Of a stretch of 64,000 nucleotides of DNA, positions 11,769 to 21,429 are shown one piece after another. Under the pieces are notes generated by a model that saw nothing but the letters and a program-made list of their open reading frames with translations, ran no database searches and was not told where the DNA came from. The position numbers were made by a program, and so were the translations under genes. Each line of letters begins with the position of its first letter. Position 1 is the first letter of the stretch. The stretch is from Membranipora membranacea (lineage: Eukaryota; Bryozoa; Gymnolaemata; Cheilostomatida; Membraniporidae), in NCBI GenBank assembly GCA_914767715.1, contig OU612071.1:21945681-22009680 (forward strand), written 5' to 3'.

Positions 11769-13359
11769 TTAATGCGCTACTGATGCTATCAGGAGTGTCA
11801 GATGACATTTTCTTATGTAATCATCAGGAAGGACATCATGTTTTATAATTACCTTAGTGTATAAGAGCAACCATATTTTCTTCCGAATGTGCAACGATCA
11901 CTTACACAACATGGTATTGAAGTATCCTTATTCTCAAATGATTTATTATTAAGTGCGACAGTACAAAACTAAAGGTCAATCACATATCATATAAAGACGC
12001 AGACCAATAAATAACTAGTTAATATTCAACAAATACATTTCTGTACCAGACCCTGGGCTAAACCATACAATTGGTAACAGATCATAACCTGGATTAGAAA
12101 TCCCATAAAAATATGACACCTGTCAAAACTGATTACCCTTGCACCTATTATTGGTCATTATTAGTTTCAATAAGCGGAGAAAAACAATGAGCTTACAAAA
12201 GTCAAAAGCTAAGACTAGGGGTGAACTCTAGGTCACCAGACATTATAACACAAATAGCACTGGTTTCTGATTATATTTTTTTTTCATAAGTTCCATTGTC
12301 ATCCACATGTTGTCAATTTGAATAGCTATGGTGATCTGTTTCGGCGTGATTATTATAGACTTGACCTGCTTGTTGTGAGAGCTTTGCTGCTTGTTCGCTG
12401 GCTTCGAATTGATGATAGGAGAACCAAGGACTTTAGAGTTATAGATATGAGATGAGTTCTGACAGTAGTGTGGTAGAGTATTCTTTAGATAATTAAACTT
12501 GCACACTGTACTGTGAAGACAGGAGATCACCATTAACCCACATAATCTGTAAAACAAAACAAAGCAAAGTTAGTTTATATTCAATTATTACTAAGAGCTT
12601 AAACTGAGACCGAACGGATACATACTAAGGCATTCAGTGCATGGTGAAGGGTAGTTTAGGTTAAGGCTTAAACATCATAGGTTATCATTATTGAGATTTA
12701 TCTAGACACAGGCTATATGGTAATGGAAAATAGTAATATTGTAGTAAATAGAGGGAATAATACACTGAGGGCGTATTGAAATATAACAAAACATAATCAC
12801 AGGGCCATGAGAAATCTGGGCACGTGCAACAACCCGTGGAGAATCAAACAACGGGAAAACAACAGAAGTCACAAAACATCTTCAAAATAACCACAGAGTC
12901 ACGAGATCTTTGGGCACGTGAATCAACCCTGGAAAGATTGTGAAATTAGAAAACCAATATTTTGCACCATAGAAAACAAGTGCAGTTGACACCATAAGCT
13001 ATTTTGAAAATAACGAGCAATAGAAGTCACTAAAGATCTTCAAAACAACCCTGGAAAGATCGCAAAATCAGGAAAACCAACAGATTACACCATGGATAAA
13101 CAGGTGCACTTGACACCATAAATTACCTAAAAATAACCAAAACAAAAATGAGGGAAGGTCAAGCAAAGGACAGACTAACCATGTTTTGACAGCTAGATAA
13201 TTAAAACTGACAAAACACGCAAATCAAAAGAGAGTAATGACGAAATTGAGGCTAAAACCAACAACAAGGTAAACACCTTTACACCTGTAAATGCAAACGT
13301 TGCACAATAACAGGACAGCAAACCAGCACTATAAAAGCCTGATGGACACTTGTAAAAAT

Positions 13360-13800
13360 CAGTCAGCGCCAGGAGGCGGGTTCACGACGTGCAGCATTAC
13401 TCATTTAATCAGAGAATTATCTGATTCACTCAGCCCAAGGAGGCCTATTCTTCAACAAGAAGATAACAAATTCAAGTCAGCGCCAGGAGGCGGGTTCACG
13501 ACATACAGCGTTACACATCTAATCAGATAACTATCTGATTCACTCAGCCCAAGGAGGCCTATTCTTCAGCAAGAAGATAACAAATTCAGTCAGCGCCAGG
13601 AGGCGGGTTCACGACATACAGCGTTACACATCTAATCAGATAACTATCTGATTCACTCAGCCCAAGGAGGCCTATTCTTCAGCAAGGAGATAACAAATTC
13701 AGTCAGCGCCAGAGAGCGGGTTAACGACGTACAGCATTACAGATTTAATCAGAGAATTATCTGATTCAGTCAGCCCAAGGAGGCACATCTACCGAGAGGA
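13360..13800 (+). repeat. LTR tandem array A, about four units
   Basis: Units of about 120 bp share AGGAGGCGGGTTCACGAC followed by a TTAATCAGAGAATTATCTGATTCA-like segment and CAGCCCAAGGAGGC. The solo LTR has only two of these units. Confidence 0.85.
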
Positions 13801-13867
13801 AAATTGTCTAAAAACTTTAGACACATTCAGCCAACAGAGCTTTTGGCAAGATATACAGAGATACAAA

Positions 13868-14165
13868 TACCGCGATTCACAGCGAGGAAATCAGTCTAAC
13901 ATAGCTTAGATACAACTACCGCGATTCACAGCGAGGAACTTAGTCTAACATAGCTTAGATATAAAGAGATACATATACCGCGATTCACAGCGAGGAACCT
14001 AGTCTAACATAGCCTAGATACAAATACCGCGATTCACAGCGAGGAAATCAGTCTAACATAGCTTAGATACAAATACCGCGATTCACAGCGAGGAACTTAG
14101 TCTAACATAGCTTAGATATAAAGAGATACATATACCGCGACTCACAGCGAGGAACCCAGTCTAAC
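13868..14165 (+). repeat. LTR tandem array B, six units
   Basis: Six copies of CGCGATTCACAGCGAGGAA followed by AGTCTAACATAGCTTAGATA. Two unit lengths alternate (about 49 and 60 bp), as if a higher-order block had been duplicated. The solo LTR has two copies. Confidence 0.88.
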
Positions 14166-14744
14166 ATAGTTTCAATACACAGAGATATCACACTGAATAT
14201 CACACTGAATTCGAGGTCATCTGCACCAAGGGTAAGATCTTATTATAAAGATTTTGAATGTTTATGTATTTTTATGACTAAATGATAAATGCTAAGATAT
14301 TATTGTAAAATTATTGATTGATTTATTGTCTGACGAATAGAACCATATTCATATTTTGTTATTATTGTTTAAAATAAATCCTTGAGCAATTCCACCGAGA
14401 ATTGCACCAAACTCAAATCTAAACCAGTGCTCAGTAGTTGAGGCTAGCGCACATTGTACGATAGTAGCTCTACTTACCGCTGAGGTATTGTTGATCAACA
14501 GTTCAGTTGTGTTTTTGAAGTCTCTCTTTAATAACCGAATTATCAGCAATTATAAGTCCAGATCTGCTACCATTGCATTTGCACTACTTGAACCATACAT
14601 ATCGCGGATTCTAAAACAGAAAATTGGAGGATATTTTATTATTTGGGATTTCAGACAAGGAGTGAATAACTCCAAAATACAGTCCGATTAATCAAACACA
14701 AAATTCATTCACCATAACAAATCAAAAATTCCATGCTGATAAAT

Positions 14745-14762
14745 TGGAGGCGCCCTACCGAG
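14745..14762 (+). other. Primer-binding site (PBS)
   Basis: TGGAGGCGCCCTACCGAG begins three bases after the 5' LTR. TGG is the complement of a tRNA CCA end, and the position is right. I could not assign the tRNA. The core TGGAGGCG recurs just behind the LTR at 50514-50934. Confidence 0.65.
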
Positions 14763-14862
14763 ACTGAACTCAAAGAACTGTTGATCACACCTCAATAGAC
14801 AATTTTGCGGTAATAATTGTTACTATCTGTATTGTTAACCCATATCATTTTGTTTAGGTGTT

Positions 14863-17800
14863 ATGATTAAAGGTGCTAAATCAGCATTAAAGTGGTCATT
14901 ACTAGGCGTTCAGAAACAGAAAAGGTCAGAAAAGATGGCAGATTCAGAACGTCACACAGAGGACCAACATGACACGCAGAAAGACCAAGATGACCCAGCA
15001 AGTGCATCACAGGGAGCCAGCAATATGGATGCGGATTTGGGGAGAAGTGAAATCAGAGTGAAGGCACATGAGCGTGATTTAAATGGCTATTTAGTCACAA
15101 GTGAATGGAATCGTGAAGAGACGTCAAAAAGAGATGAGGAATGGGAAGAGAGAGAAAATTTCCTCACACAGAGACTCAAGTCACAAGAACAAGAAATTGA
15201 TCATATTATGTATAGAGCAAGAGGACTTGAAGAAGATTTAGACCAATACAGACAGAAATCAAGAATATATGAACAGGATAATGAAGATTTGAGGTGCAGA
15301 GCTATATCTTATGAGCATGATTTTGAACATCTTAGAGAAAGAGCAGCCTCACAGGACAGAGAGATTGACCATTTCAGACAAAAGGTTATAGAGCTGGAAG
15401 ACAGGGAGAGACAATTTGAAGAATTTAGAAAAAAAGAAATGCTGAAATTAAGACAGACAGCTGCAGACCAAGGAGAGGATATCAGAACACCTATTCCAAG
15501 AAGTTTTGATCATGTTACCTTCCGAAGAAGGGGAAGCCGAACACCAACTGAAACTATTGATATCAGGAAGGAAGGAGATCCAGAAATAGCCAGTAAAGAA
15601 AAAGACAGCCACAGAAGTGAGACCAGACAGGGAGATATTAGCCATGAACGGATGGGAGCATACATAAGTACAGAACTTGATGGAGAAGAGAGGAGCAAAG
15701 TCACAACCATAAAACATACCCCAATCCAAGACGAGAAAAGATCTCAGGATCATATTATCCATAGGCGTGAAGCTTATCCAGATAATAGGTATGAAGAGCG
15801 TTATAGACCTGCATTCAGACAACGACTGAGGTTTAATGACTATGACAGTTATTATGACGCAGACCAGGAGTACAATGATAACATGGCACGCAGAAGAGAA
15901 TTTGTGAGAGATAGGCCACGCCTCCAAAATGCTTCACAAGATAATAGAGGGCAACAACCTGCACAAGCCAATCAAAATATGAATAATGGGATAATAAATG
16001 TAGCTATGAAACTACCGGAGATGGAAAAATGGACAAACTCTCCAAACGATGCTATCACATGGATGGAATTCAAGGAAAACTATGAGCTACAATGTAGAGC
16101 ATTATCAGTACCTATATCAACATGGAGCAAACTAATCCCATTATATCTTAACGATGGAGCATTAGTCATATATAAAAATACAGTCGAAAGACAACCACAA
16201 CTGAAGGATGATTATGAGCCACTAATGCAAGAATTGAACAAGGAATTCCAGAGTGCAGGCACATCATCTTCAATTGATCTATATAGCAGACAAAAGCTTC
16301 CAACTGAATCAATAGGAAAGTTTTATGCAGTGATAACTTCAATGGCAAAAAGAACTTATCCTGATATGGAATACACAGCCAGAGATAAGGTAATATTAGG
16401 CACATTTTTGGCAGGTTTGCCAATATCATTCAAGCGTGGGTTACTAAATAAAAATTTAACCACAGCAGAAGAAGCATTTAAACTGGCTCAAAGATATGAG
16501 AGGACAAATGAAATGCTTCTCAAGGAAGGAACATCTAGTGTAGCAAAACCAGCGGCAGCTGTGGTTAATCAACTAAGTGATCAAATTAAAAAGGACGAAG
16601 AGATAGAATGTCTAAGGAAAAGTATCAAAGAACTGCAAGCAAAGGAGAGAGAGCGAGCTGAAAAAGAGGACAGACTTGTCAAAGAAGCAGACTGGGAGAG
16701 AAACATGAGAGTACCCAATATAGAATATAACCCTTGGAATAACTACAAAGATGGAGGTTACAACAGAAGACAATTCCAAGGAAACTTTCGTATCGAAAAT
16801 AAAAATGCATACAGGAGATGGAAAAATAGGCAACCTTTCCAAAATGAGCAAAATAGATCAAACAGAAACTATTACGACAATGTGAGGAGAGAGCAAGAAA
16901 ACAATGAGAGAAGTGGCAATAATTATGATGACAGACGACACAACGACAGAAACACATGGAATAGATTTCAGGAAGCTAGGGAATATGCACATCTCCCACC
17001 ACAAACAGATAATAATCATGCAGGAGTGTATCAAAGAAGCGAGAATCAGAAAAGACACACCAATTATGTACGGTTTATAGAAGAAGCTGACTGTGAACCG
17101 ATAATACAAAATGTCAAGATTACTAAAACCTTGACAAACACATGTTATTCAGAAAATAGACCGACAAGAGAGGAGCAAAAGGCAAGCGCTCAATATACTA
17201 AAAGGATAGAAGAAGTTGTCTCCACTGACTCGGAGGGCCTGACAACTCCTGATGTTGACAAAGAATGTATACAGAGATTCATAAACGAATGGATCAGTGA
17301 AGGAGAATTATGCGAACCAAGCACAAATATTACGGGTAAAGATGATGTGAAACTGGACGAATGGATTGAACAGTTTCCATCCGAAATAAGATATGACGAT
17401 ACATGGTTCAGTGAGGAGGAGTTACCAGAAGAAGAGCCATGGCTAGAAGGAAATCAGTTGACGGCAGAGCTACAGAGATTAGAAAACTTAGCCATCAAAG
17501 CTTACCCAGGTCTCGAAGATATATTTACAGCAGAGAAGATAAATGAGGCAAATGATGCAAAACAAAAACAAGAGAGATCTGATAGTCAAACTTGTAGAAT
17601 TGAGAGCAACACGGAAATGACCAATGAGGAAACAGGAACTACCTACACACAAGACCGCCTAAAGGAAGTTGTGCACACTAAGTTTGTACAATGGATAGAG
17701 GAGGATAATTGGCAAGAGGTAAACCCTATCAATATGCAAAAGACAGAACCGATAACTCCGATGTTCGAGAGGGACGCACAGGCAAAAAGAAGAAGGCAGG

Positions 17801-18486
17801 AGAAAAGGGGGCCAAAAATGGTCGACAAAAGGTATAGAGACCTAATAGCAACAAGTGTGACTTGTAAACAACACCTGCAGACGGGGGAAACTCATCATGA
17901 GAATCAAAAACCTCAGAGATATCCTAACAGAAAACACAGAAAACGCAAACAGGGGGCATGTAAGAAGAGCAAGGAAATGCAAACATGTGACCAGGACCAG
18001 GAGTTACTAAGGGAAACATATTACAGTTTCAACAGAGCAGAAAAAGAAGACGTACCGCCAGTAACAACCAAGTCTAAGAGAGGACTAGGATCAGTAGGAA
18101 ACATTATCGCTATTGCACTAATAGTAGCAGTAGTCAGTGGTCTGATGAACGAAGCTAGAGGACGTCCAGACTATCCAATAATATGCAACACTGGACCCAA
18201 CAACTACTATAGATCAAAGCCTCACCTAATCCCACTATTGGTCTCAAATATCATACTCTATGACACAATACCACTTCTTATGCAAGACAAAACATATTTG
18301 GAGGCTGCAAAAGTACAAGGTAAGCCATATGATATCTATTGGCCATTCAAAGGACTTGCTCTGACACTTAGTGACAGTTATTGTAGGAGAATGCATGTGC
18401 ACCATACGAGTCAGACTGATCCAAAACCATTAAAACCTGACAAAGAATCGGTCTCTACCACAAACATTCAATATCTACACCATTAA
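14863..18486 (+). CDS. gag: Gag-like polyprotein with envelope-leader-like C-terminus
   Basis: An intact 1207-codon frame. The first ATG is at 14863; ATG at 14935 (AAAGATGGCA) has better context and may be the true start. Layout: charged N-terminus; coiled coil at about residues 95-205; capsid-like retrotransposon Gag domain at about 383-560 (WMEFKENYELQCRAL, FLAGLPISFKRGLL); Asn/Arg-rich, probably RNA-binding region at about 607-722 in place of CCHC knuckles; acidic region 735-1000 with repeated FIEE/WIEE motifs; basic cluster near 1015-1040; hydrophobic segment at about 1078-1092, followed by ARGRPDYPIICNTG. This last part has the layout of an envelope leader and resembles the one at 20.9-21.0 kb. 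There is no protease motif. Gag assembles particles and packages RNA; the rest is inference. TTTTGTTTAG just before 14857 is a possible splice acceptor. Confidence 0.85.
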   Translation: MIKGAKSALKWSLLGVQKQKRSEKMADSERHTEDQHDTQKDQDDPASASQGASNMDADLGRSEIRVKAHERDLNGYLVTSEWNREETSKRDEEWEERENFLTQRLKSQEQEIDHIMYRARGLEEDLDQYRQKSRIYEQDNEDLRCRAISYEHDFEHLRERAASQDREIDHFRQKVIELEDRERQFEEFRKKEMLKLRQTAADQGEDIRTPIPRSFDHVTFRRRGSRTPTETIDIRKEGDPEIASKEKDSHRSETRQGDISHERMGAYISTELDGEERSKVTTIKHTPIQDEKRSQDHIIHRREAYPDNRYEERYRPAFRQRLRFNDYDSYYDADQEYNDNMARRREFVRDRPRLQNASQDNRGQQPAQANQNMNNGIINVAMKLPEMEKWTNSPNDAITWMEFKENYELQCRALSVPISTWSKLIPLYLNDGALVIYKNTVERQPQLKDDYEPLMQELNKEFQSAGTSSSIDLYSRQKLPTESIGKFYAVITSMAKRTYPDMEYTARDKVILGTFLAGLPISFKRGLLNKNLTTAEEAFKLAQRYERTNEMLLKEGTSSVAKPAAAVVNQLSDQIKKDEEIECLRKSIKELQAKERERAEKEDRLVKEADWERNMRVPNIEYNPWNNYKDGGYNRRQFQGNFRIENKNAYRRWKNRQPFQNEQNRSNRNYYDNVRREQENNERSGNNYDDRRHNDRNTWNRFQEAREYAHLPPQTDNNHAGVYQRSENQKRHTNYVRFIEEADCEPIIQNVKITKTLTNTCYSENRPTREEQKASAQYTKRIEEVVSTDSEGLTTPDVDKECIQRFINEWISEGELCEPSTNITGKDDVKLDEWIEQFPSEIRYDDTWFSEEELPEEEPWLEGNQLTAELQRLENLAIKAYPGLEDIFTAEKINEANDAKQKQERSDSQTCRIESNTEMTNEETGTTYTQDRLKEVVHTKFVQWIEEDNWQEVNPINMQKTEPITPMFERDAQAKRRRQEKRGPKMVDKRYRDLIATSVTCKQHLQTGETHHENQKPQRYPNRKHRKRKQGACKKSKEMQTCDQDQELLRETYYSFNRAEKEDVPPVTTKSKRGLGSVGNIIAIALIVAVVSGLMNEARGRPDYPIICNTGPNNYYRSKPHLIPLLVSNIILYDTIPLLMQDKTYLEAAKVQGKPYDIYWPFKGLALTLSDSYCRRMHVHHTSQTDPKPLKPDKESVSTTNIQYLHH

Positions 18487-19077
18487 GTGGCAGTACATAT
18501 AATAACATAAAATGCATATAAACTTATTGAATAACCACAATTATCATACTGCTAAAACAAATAAGCAATAAAAAAAATAATTCAACAACCAAGCTATAAA
18601 AAAGTAAAAAAAAAATATATATCAATAGTAGCTATTTTTTTTAGAATCATTCTAGTATATCACAGATTTATTTTGATACACTTATTTTCAATTAAGCAGA
18701 ATCACAGTTATCAGCTGAAGTAGTTGCCTTGTTTGTTTTGTTTTTTTTTTCGGCAACAAATGGAAATGATTGCAGTCATGTCACATAGCAGTGAGATTTC
18801 AGGTAAACAAAATCTTACTTATCAAATTGAATCAAGTTGCCTTGTTTTCTTTGACTTTTGGCAACAAGCAGTCGCTTGCTGTATTTCTAACACATTATAT
18901 TTTATGAGGATGTATGAACCTCACTTGTTACTGAAATCATCTGACACAAACAATGGGTTAAATAATTTATGCTTCAGATTTATTTATATTGATGGGCATG
19001 GCAAAAAAAAAATGTCCCTTATTAGTGGAGTGACCTTAAATGATTGAGGTCAATCATTTTCTTCCGAATGTGCAATA
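18487..19077 (+). other. 3' untranslated part of the LTR element
   Basis: AT-rich. A purine tract, GGCAAAAAAAAAA, followed by TG occurs at about 18999-19013, some 65 bp before the 3' LTR rather than next to it. The bases right before the LTR (TTTTCTTCCGAATGTGCAA, about 19057-19075) repeat a motif found inside the LTR at about 19158. Confidence 0.5.
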
Positions 19078-19828
19078 TGTCAGATGACATTTTCTTATGT
19101 AATCATCAGGAAGGACATCATGTTTTATAATTACCTTAGTGTATAAGAGCAACCATATTTTCTTCCGAATGTGCAACGATCACTTACACAACATGGTATT
19201 GAAGTATCCTTATTCTCAAATGATTTATTATTAAGTGCGACAGTACAAAACTAAAGGTCAATCACATATCATATAAAGACGCAGACCAATAAATAACTAG
19301 TTAATATTCAACAAATACATTTCTGTACCAGACCCTGGGCTAAACCATACAATTGGTAACAGATCATAACCTGGATTAGAAATCCCATAAAAATATGACA
19401 CCTGTCAAAACTGATTACCCTTGCACCTATTATTGGTCATTATTAGTTTCAATAAGCGGAGAAAAACAATGAGCTTACAAAAGTCAAAAGCTAAGACTAG
19501 GGGTGAACTCTAGGTCACCAGACATTATAACACAAATAGCACTGGTTTCTGATTATATTTTTTTTTCATAAGTTCCATTGTCATCCACATGTTGTCAATT
19601 TGAATAGCTATGGTGATCTGTTTCGGCGTGATTATTATAGGCTTGACCTGCTTGTTGTGAGAACTTTGCTGCTTGTTCGCTGGCTTCGAATTGATGATAG
19701 GAGAACCAAGGACTTTAGAGTTATAGATATGAGATGAGTTCTGACAGTAGTGTGGTAGAGTATTCTTTAGATAATTAATCAAACACAAAATTCATTCACC
19801 ATAACAAATCAAAAATTCCATGCTGATA
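19078..19828 (+). repeat. 3' LTR with large internal deletion
   Basis: It matches 11796-12495 almost base for base, then jumps at about 19775 to the equivalent of 14692. About 2.2 kb is missing, including both tandem arrays. The junction lies in a short shared ATTAA, as in microhomology-mediated end joining. The terminal CTGATA is intact. Confidence 0.88.
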
Positions 19829-20389
19829 GGAGTGTGCCATGCAGCATGTCCAGGCAGATGCCTTCTGGAAAGTATTGTGAAGGCAACAGATGTTTGTGGC
19901 AGCTCAACACGCAAGGATGGTGTTGTATATGAACTTTGAACTATGGAGATAAAAAACTTAACTGAGCGAATATTTATATTATTTCAACAAAAAGTATATG
20001 CAAAACCAAAAGAAAAATTGAGCACTCTTTTGTGCGTTGACATATAAATATTTGTTATGCAAATCCTCAAGTCATCGATGGGAGTTGAGCACTTGGCCTC
20101 AAAATCTGAAGTTCGCCACTATTCACCAAACCGAACTTTACCTGAATATTTCAACGTGAGCACTTGCTTCTATGCTGTCATCTATTCTATTTCCCAGCTT
20201 ACTAGGGTAATACTGGGTGTCCTGTGCATCACATGTGTATGGTTTCTGTTCAAGTTATGTACATGGCTGTTTGTCTCAATTTGCTTAGCTGCTGGGTTGT
20301 TTTGCATTGTGTTTGCTTCGGGTAATTTAGAGATTGACGTCAGAAAAGTTGTAGAAGCCATTGCAGTCAATTATAATACATCAATATAA
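19829..20389 (+). repeat. Repeat H, right part, with an open hydrophobic frame
   Basis: It continues repeat H beyond the LTR element and matches the minus strand of 3240-3850. The frame 20057-20389 is open for 110 codons and codes for at least two hydrophobic stretches (around VILGVLCITCVWFLF and LFVSICLAAGLFCIVFA). The amino-acid pattern is visible in the other copy despite its stops (LFVSIC/FFVSIR, IDVRK/IEVRK), which hints at past coding use. Function unknown; it could be a small membrane protein or a leader of the following element. Confidence 0.55.
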
Positions 20390-20640
20390 TGTTTCAAATC
20401 CCTCACGCTTGTCATTTGATATGTACTTCTCTAGTACAACCTCCTCATGGCCGGCCCCAGCAGCATGGAGCCACCCCTGTGTGTTGACGAGCATCTCAAA
20501 CAATCTCATCGATCCCTCTTTCCATAGTCCACTACTCAAATTCTCCACATCGAGCAAAGTACAACTCATACACAAGTCAGAGAGATGACTTGTTTGCCCT
20601 GTGTATGACAAAACAGAGGGTGGGCTGCCCTTAAAAAGGG

Positions 20641-21429
20641 ACGCAAGTTGCCCGAAGACCTCGTACTGAGAGTGTGATACATCTTAGAGGAGGCAGAGGC
20701 AGAGGAGGTCGTGGTACACACACTATGGCCAATTCTCAGGTCCCTCAGGAGCCTCCATCTGAAAATACAAATAATAGGCATTATGAGGGGTTTGACAATC
20801 GCATATTTGACACATGTGCCATTGATGTGATTGATGACATCGAATATGACAATAGGAATGTGACCACTGGATTTTCAAATGACATGCCACATGATGTGTC
20901 AAAGAAAACAATGACTGGGACAAAAATTTCCAAATATAGACAAACATCTGGACTTGGTTTTATCATCTTAGCTATTTGACTGACCCTATTAGGTTTTGTC
21001 GGTAACGTGAATGCAACAACACCAATGATATGCAAAACTGATCATCCGGTTGCTAAATTCAGACTGCAAAACCTATCAGGTTGTGATCTCAAACGTGGCC
21101 ACATGGACTTGCATGCATCAATAGACCAGAATGTGACTTTGTTCAAACCGAATCTGATTCAATATAAATCCAAGGCACATCACTGTAACATAGTCAGAAC
21201 TGACATCACAACACATGCAGGATCTTTTGGTGAGAATAGGTATAGGACGACTACACACACAAATGAACTTGTGACAATGGAAACTTGCAAAAACATGGTA
21301 CAATTTAAAAGGGCACCTTTTGGTGACATGACTGAAATAGGTGGAATATACCAAACTCAAATTACAACTGATTTTGAGTATCACACAGGATTTAAGTGCT
21401 GCACTGATTATGACTTTTCATCAAAATAA
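20641..21429 (+). pseudogene. env: RGG tail plus N-terminal part of an envelope-like glycoprotein, broken
   Basis: One plus-strand frame runs from Arg/Gly repeats (GGRGRGGRG, like a Gag nucleic-acid-binding tail) through a Ser/Asn/Asp-rich linker to a hydrophobic leader. It then gives a Cys-containing ectodomain beginning TTPMICKT. A TGA at 20977 cuts the leader. The ectodomain holds spaced cysteines (HHCNIVRTD, METCKNM, FKCCTDYD) and an NVT glycosylation site. The frame ends at 21429 (TAATG overlap), and the glycoprotein continues in the next frame, with a T6 run beside the break. Stop plus frameshift make this a pseudogene as it stands. Confidence 0.6.

Larger units (their letters stand above)
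11796..14741 (+). repeat. 5' LTR (2946 bp)
   Basis: It begins TGTCAG and ends CTGATA. A TATAAAG motif lies near 11992. It contains two tandem arrays (13360-13800 and 13868-14165) and a segment, 14349-14691, open in both directions and also open in the solo LTR. Nearly 3 kb is unusually long for an animal LTR. Confidence 0.88.
11796..19828 (+). mobile_element. LTR retroelement with Gag ORF, no polymerase
   Basis: 5' LTR 11796-14741, primer site 14745, ORF 14863-18486, 3' LTR 19078-19828. Target duplication GGAG is at 11792-11795 and 19829-19832. Over the roughly 690 bp that the LTRs share I see only about two differences, so the insertion is recent. No protease, reverse transcriptase, RNase H or integrase is encoded; mobility would need a partner element. 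It sits inside repeat H, 23 bp from the foldback element. A 4-bp duplication fits gypsy-like and some BEL-like elements; the clade cannot be fixed without pol. Confidence 0.85.

Noticed and set aside
12243-12557. Open frame of about 100 codons antisense to the LTR, also at 19525-19788
   Set aside because: The two copies are near-identical because the LTRs are of the same age, so conservation carries no weight; the older solo LTR has lost the region.
15448-15927. 159-codon open frame opposite the Gag ORF
   Set aside because: Shadow of the Gag coding frame; typical of purine-rich, lysine/glutamate-rich coding sequence.
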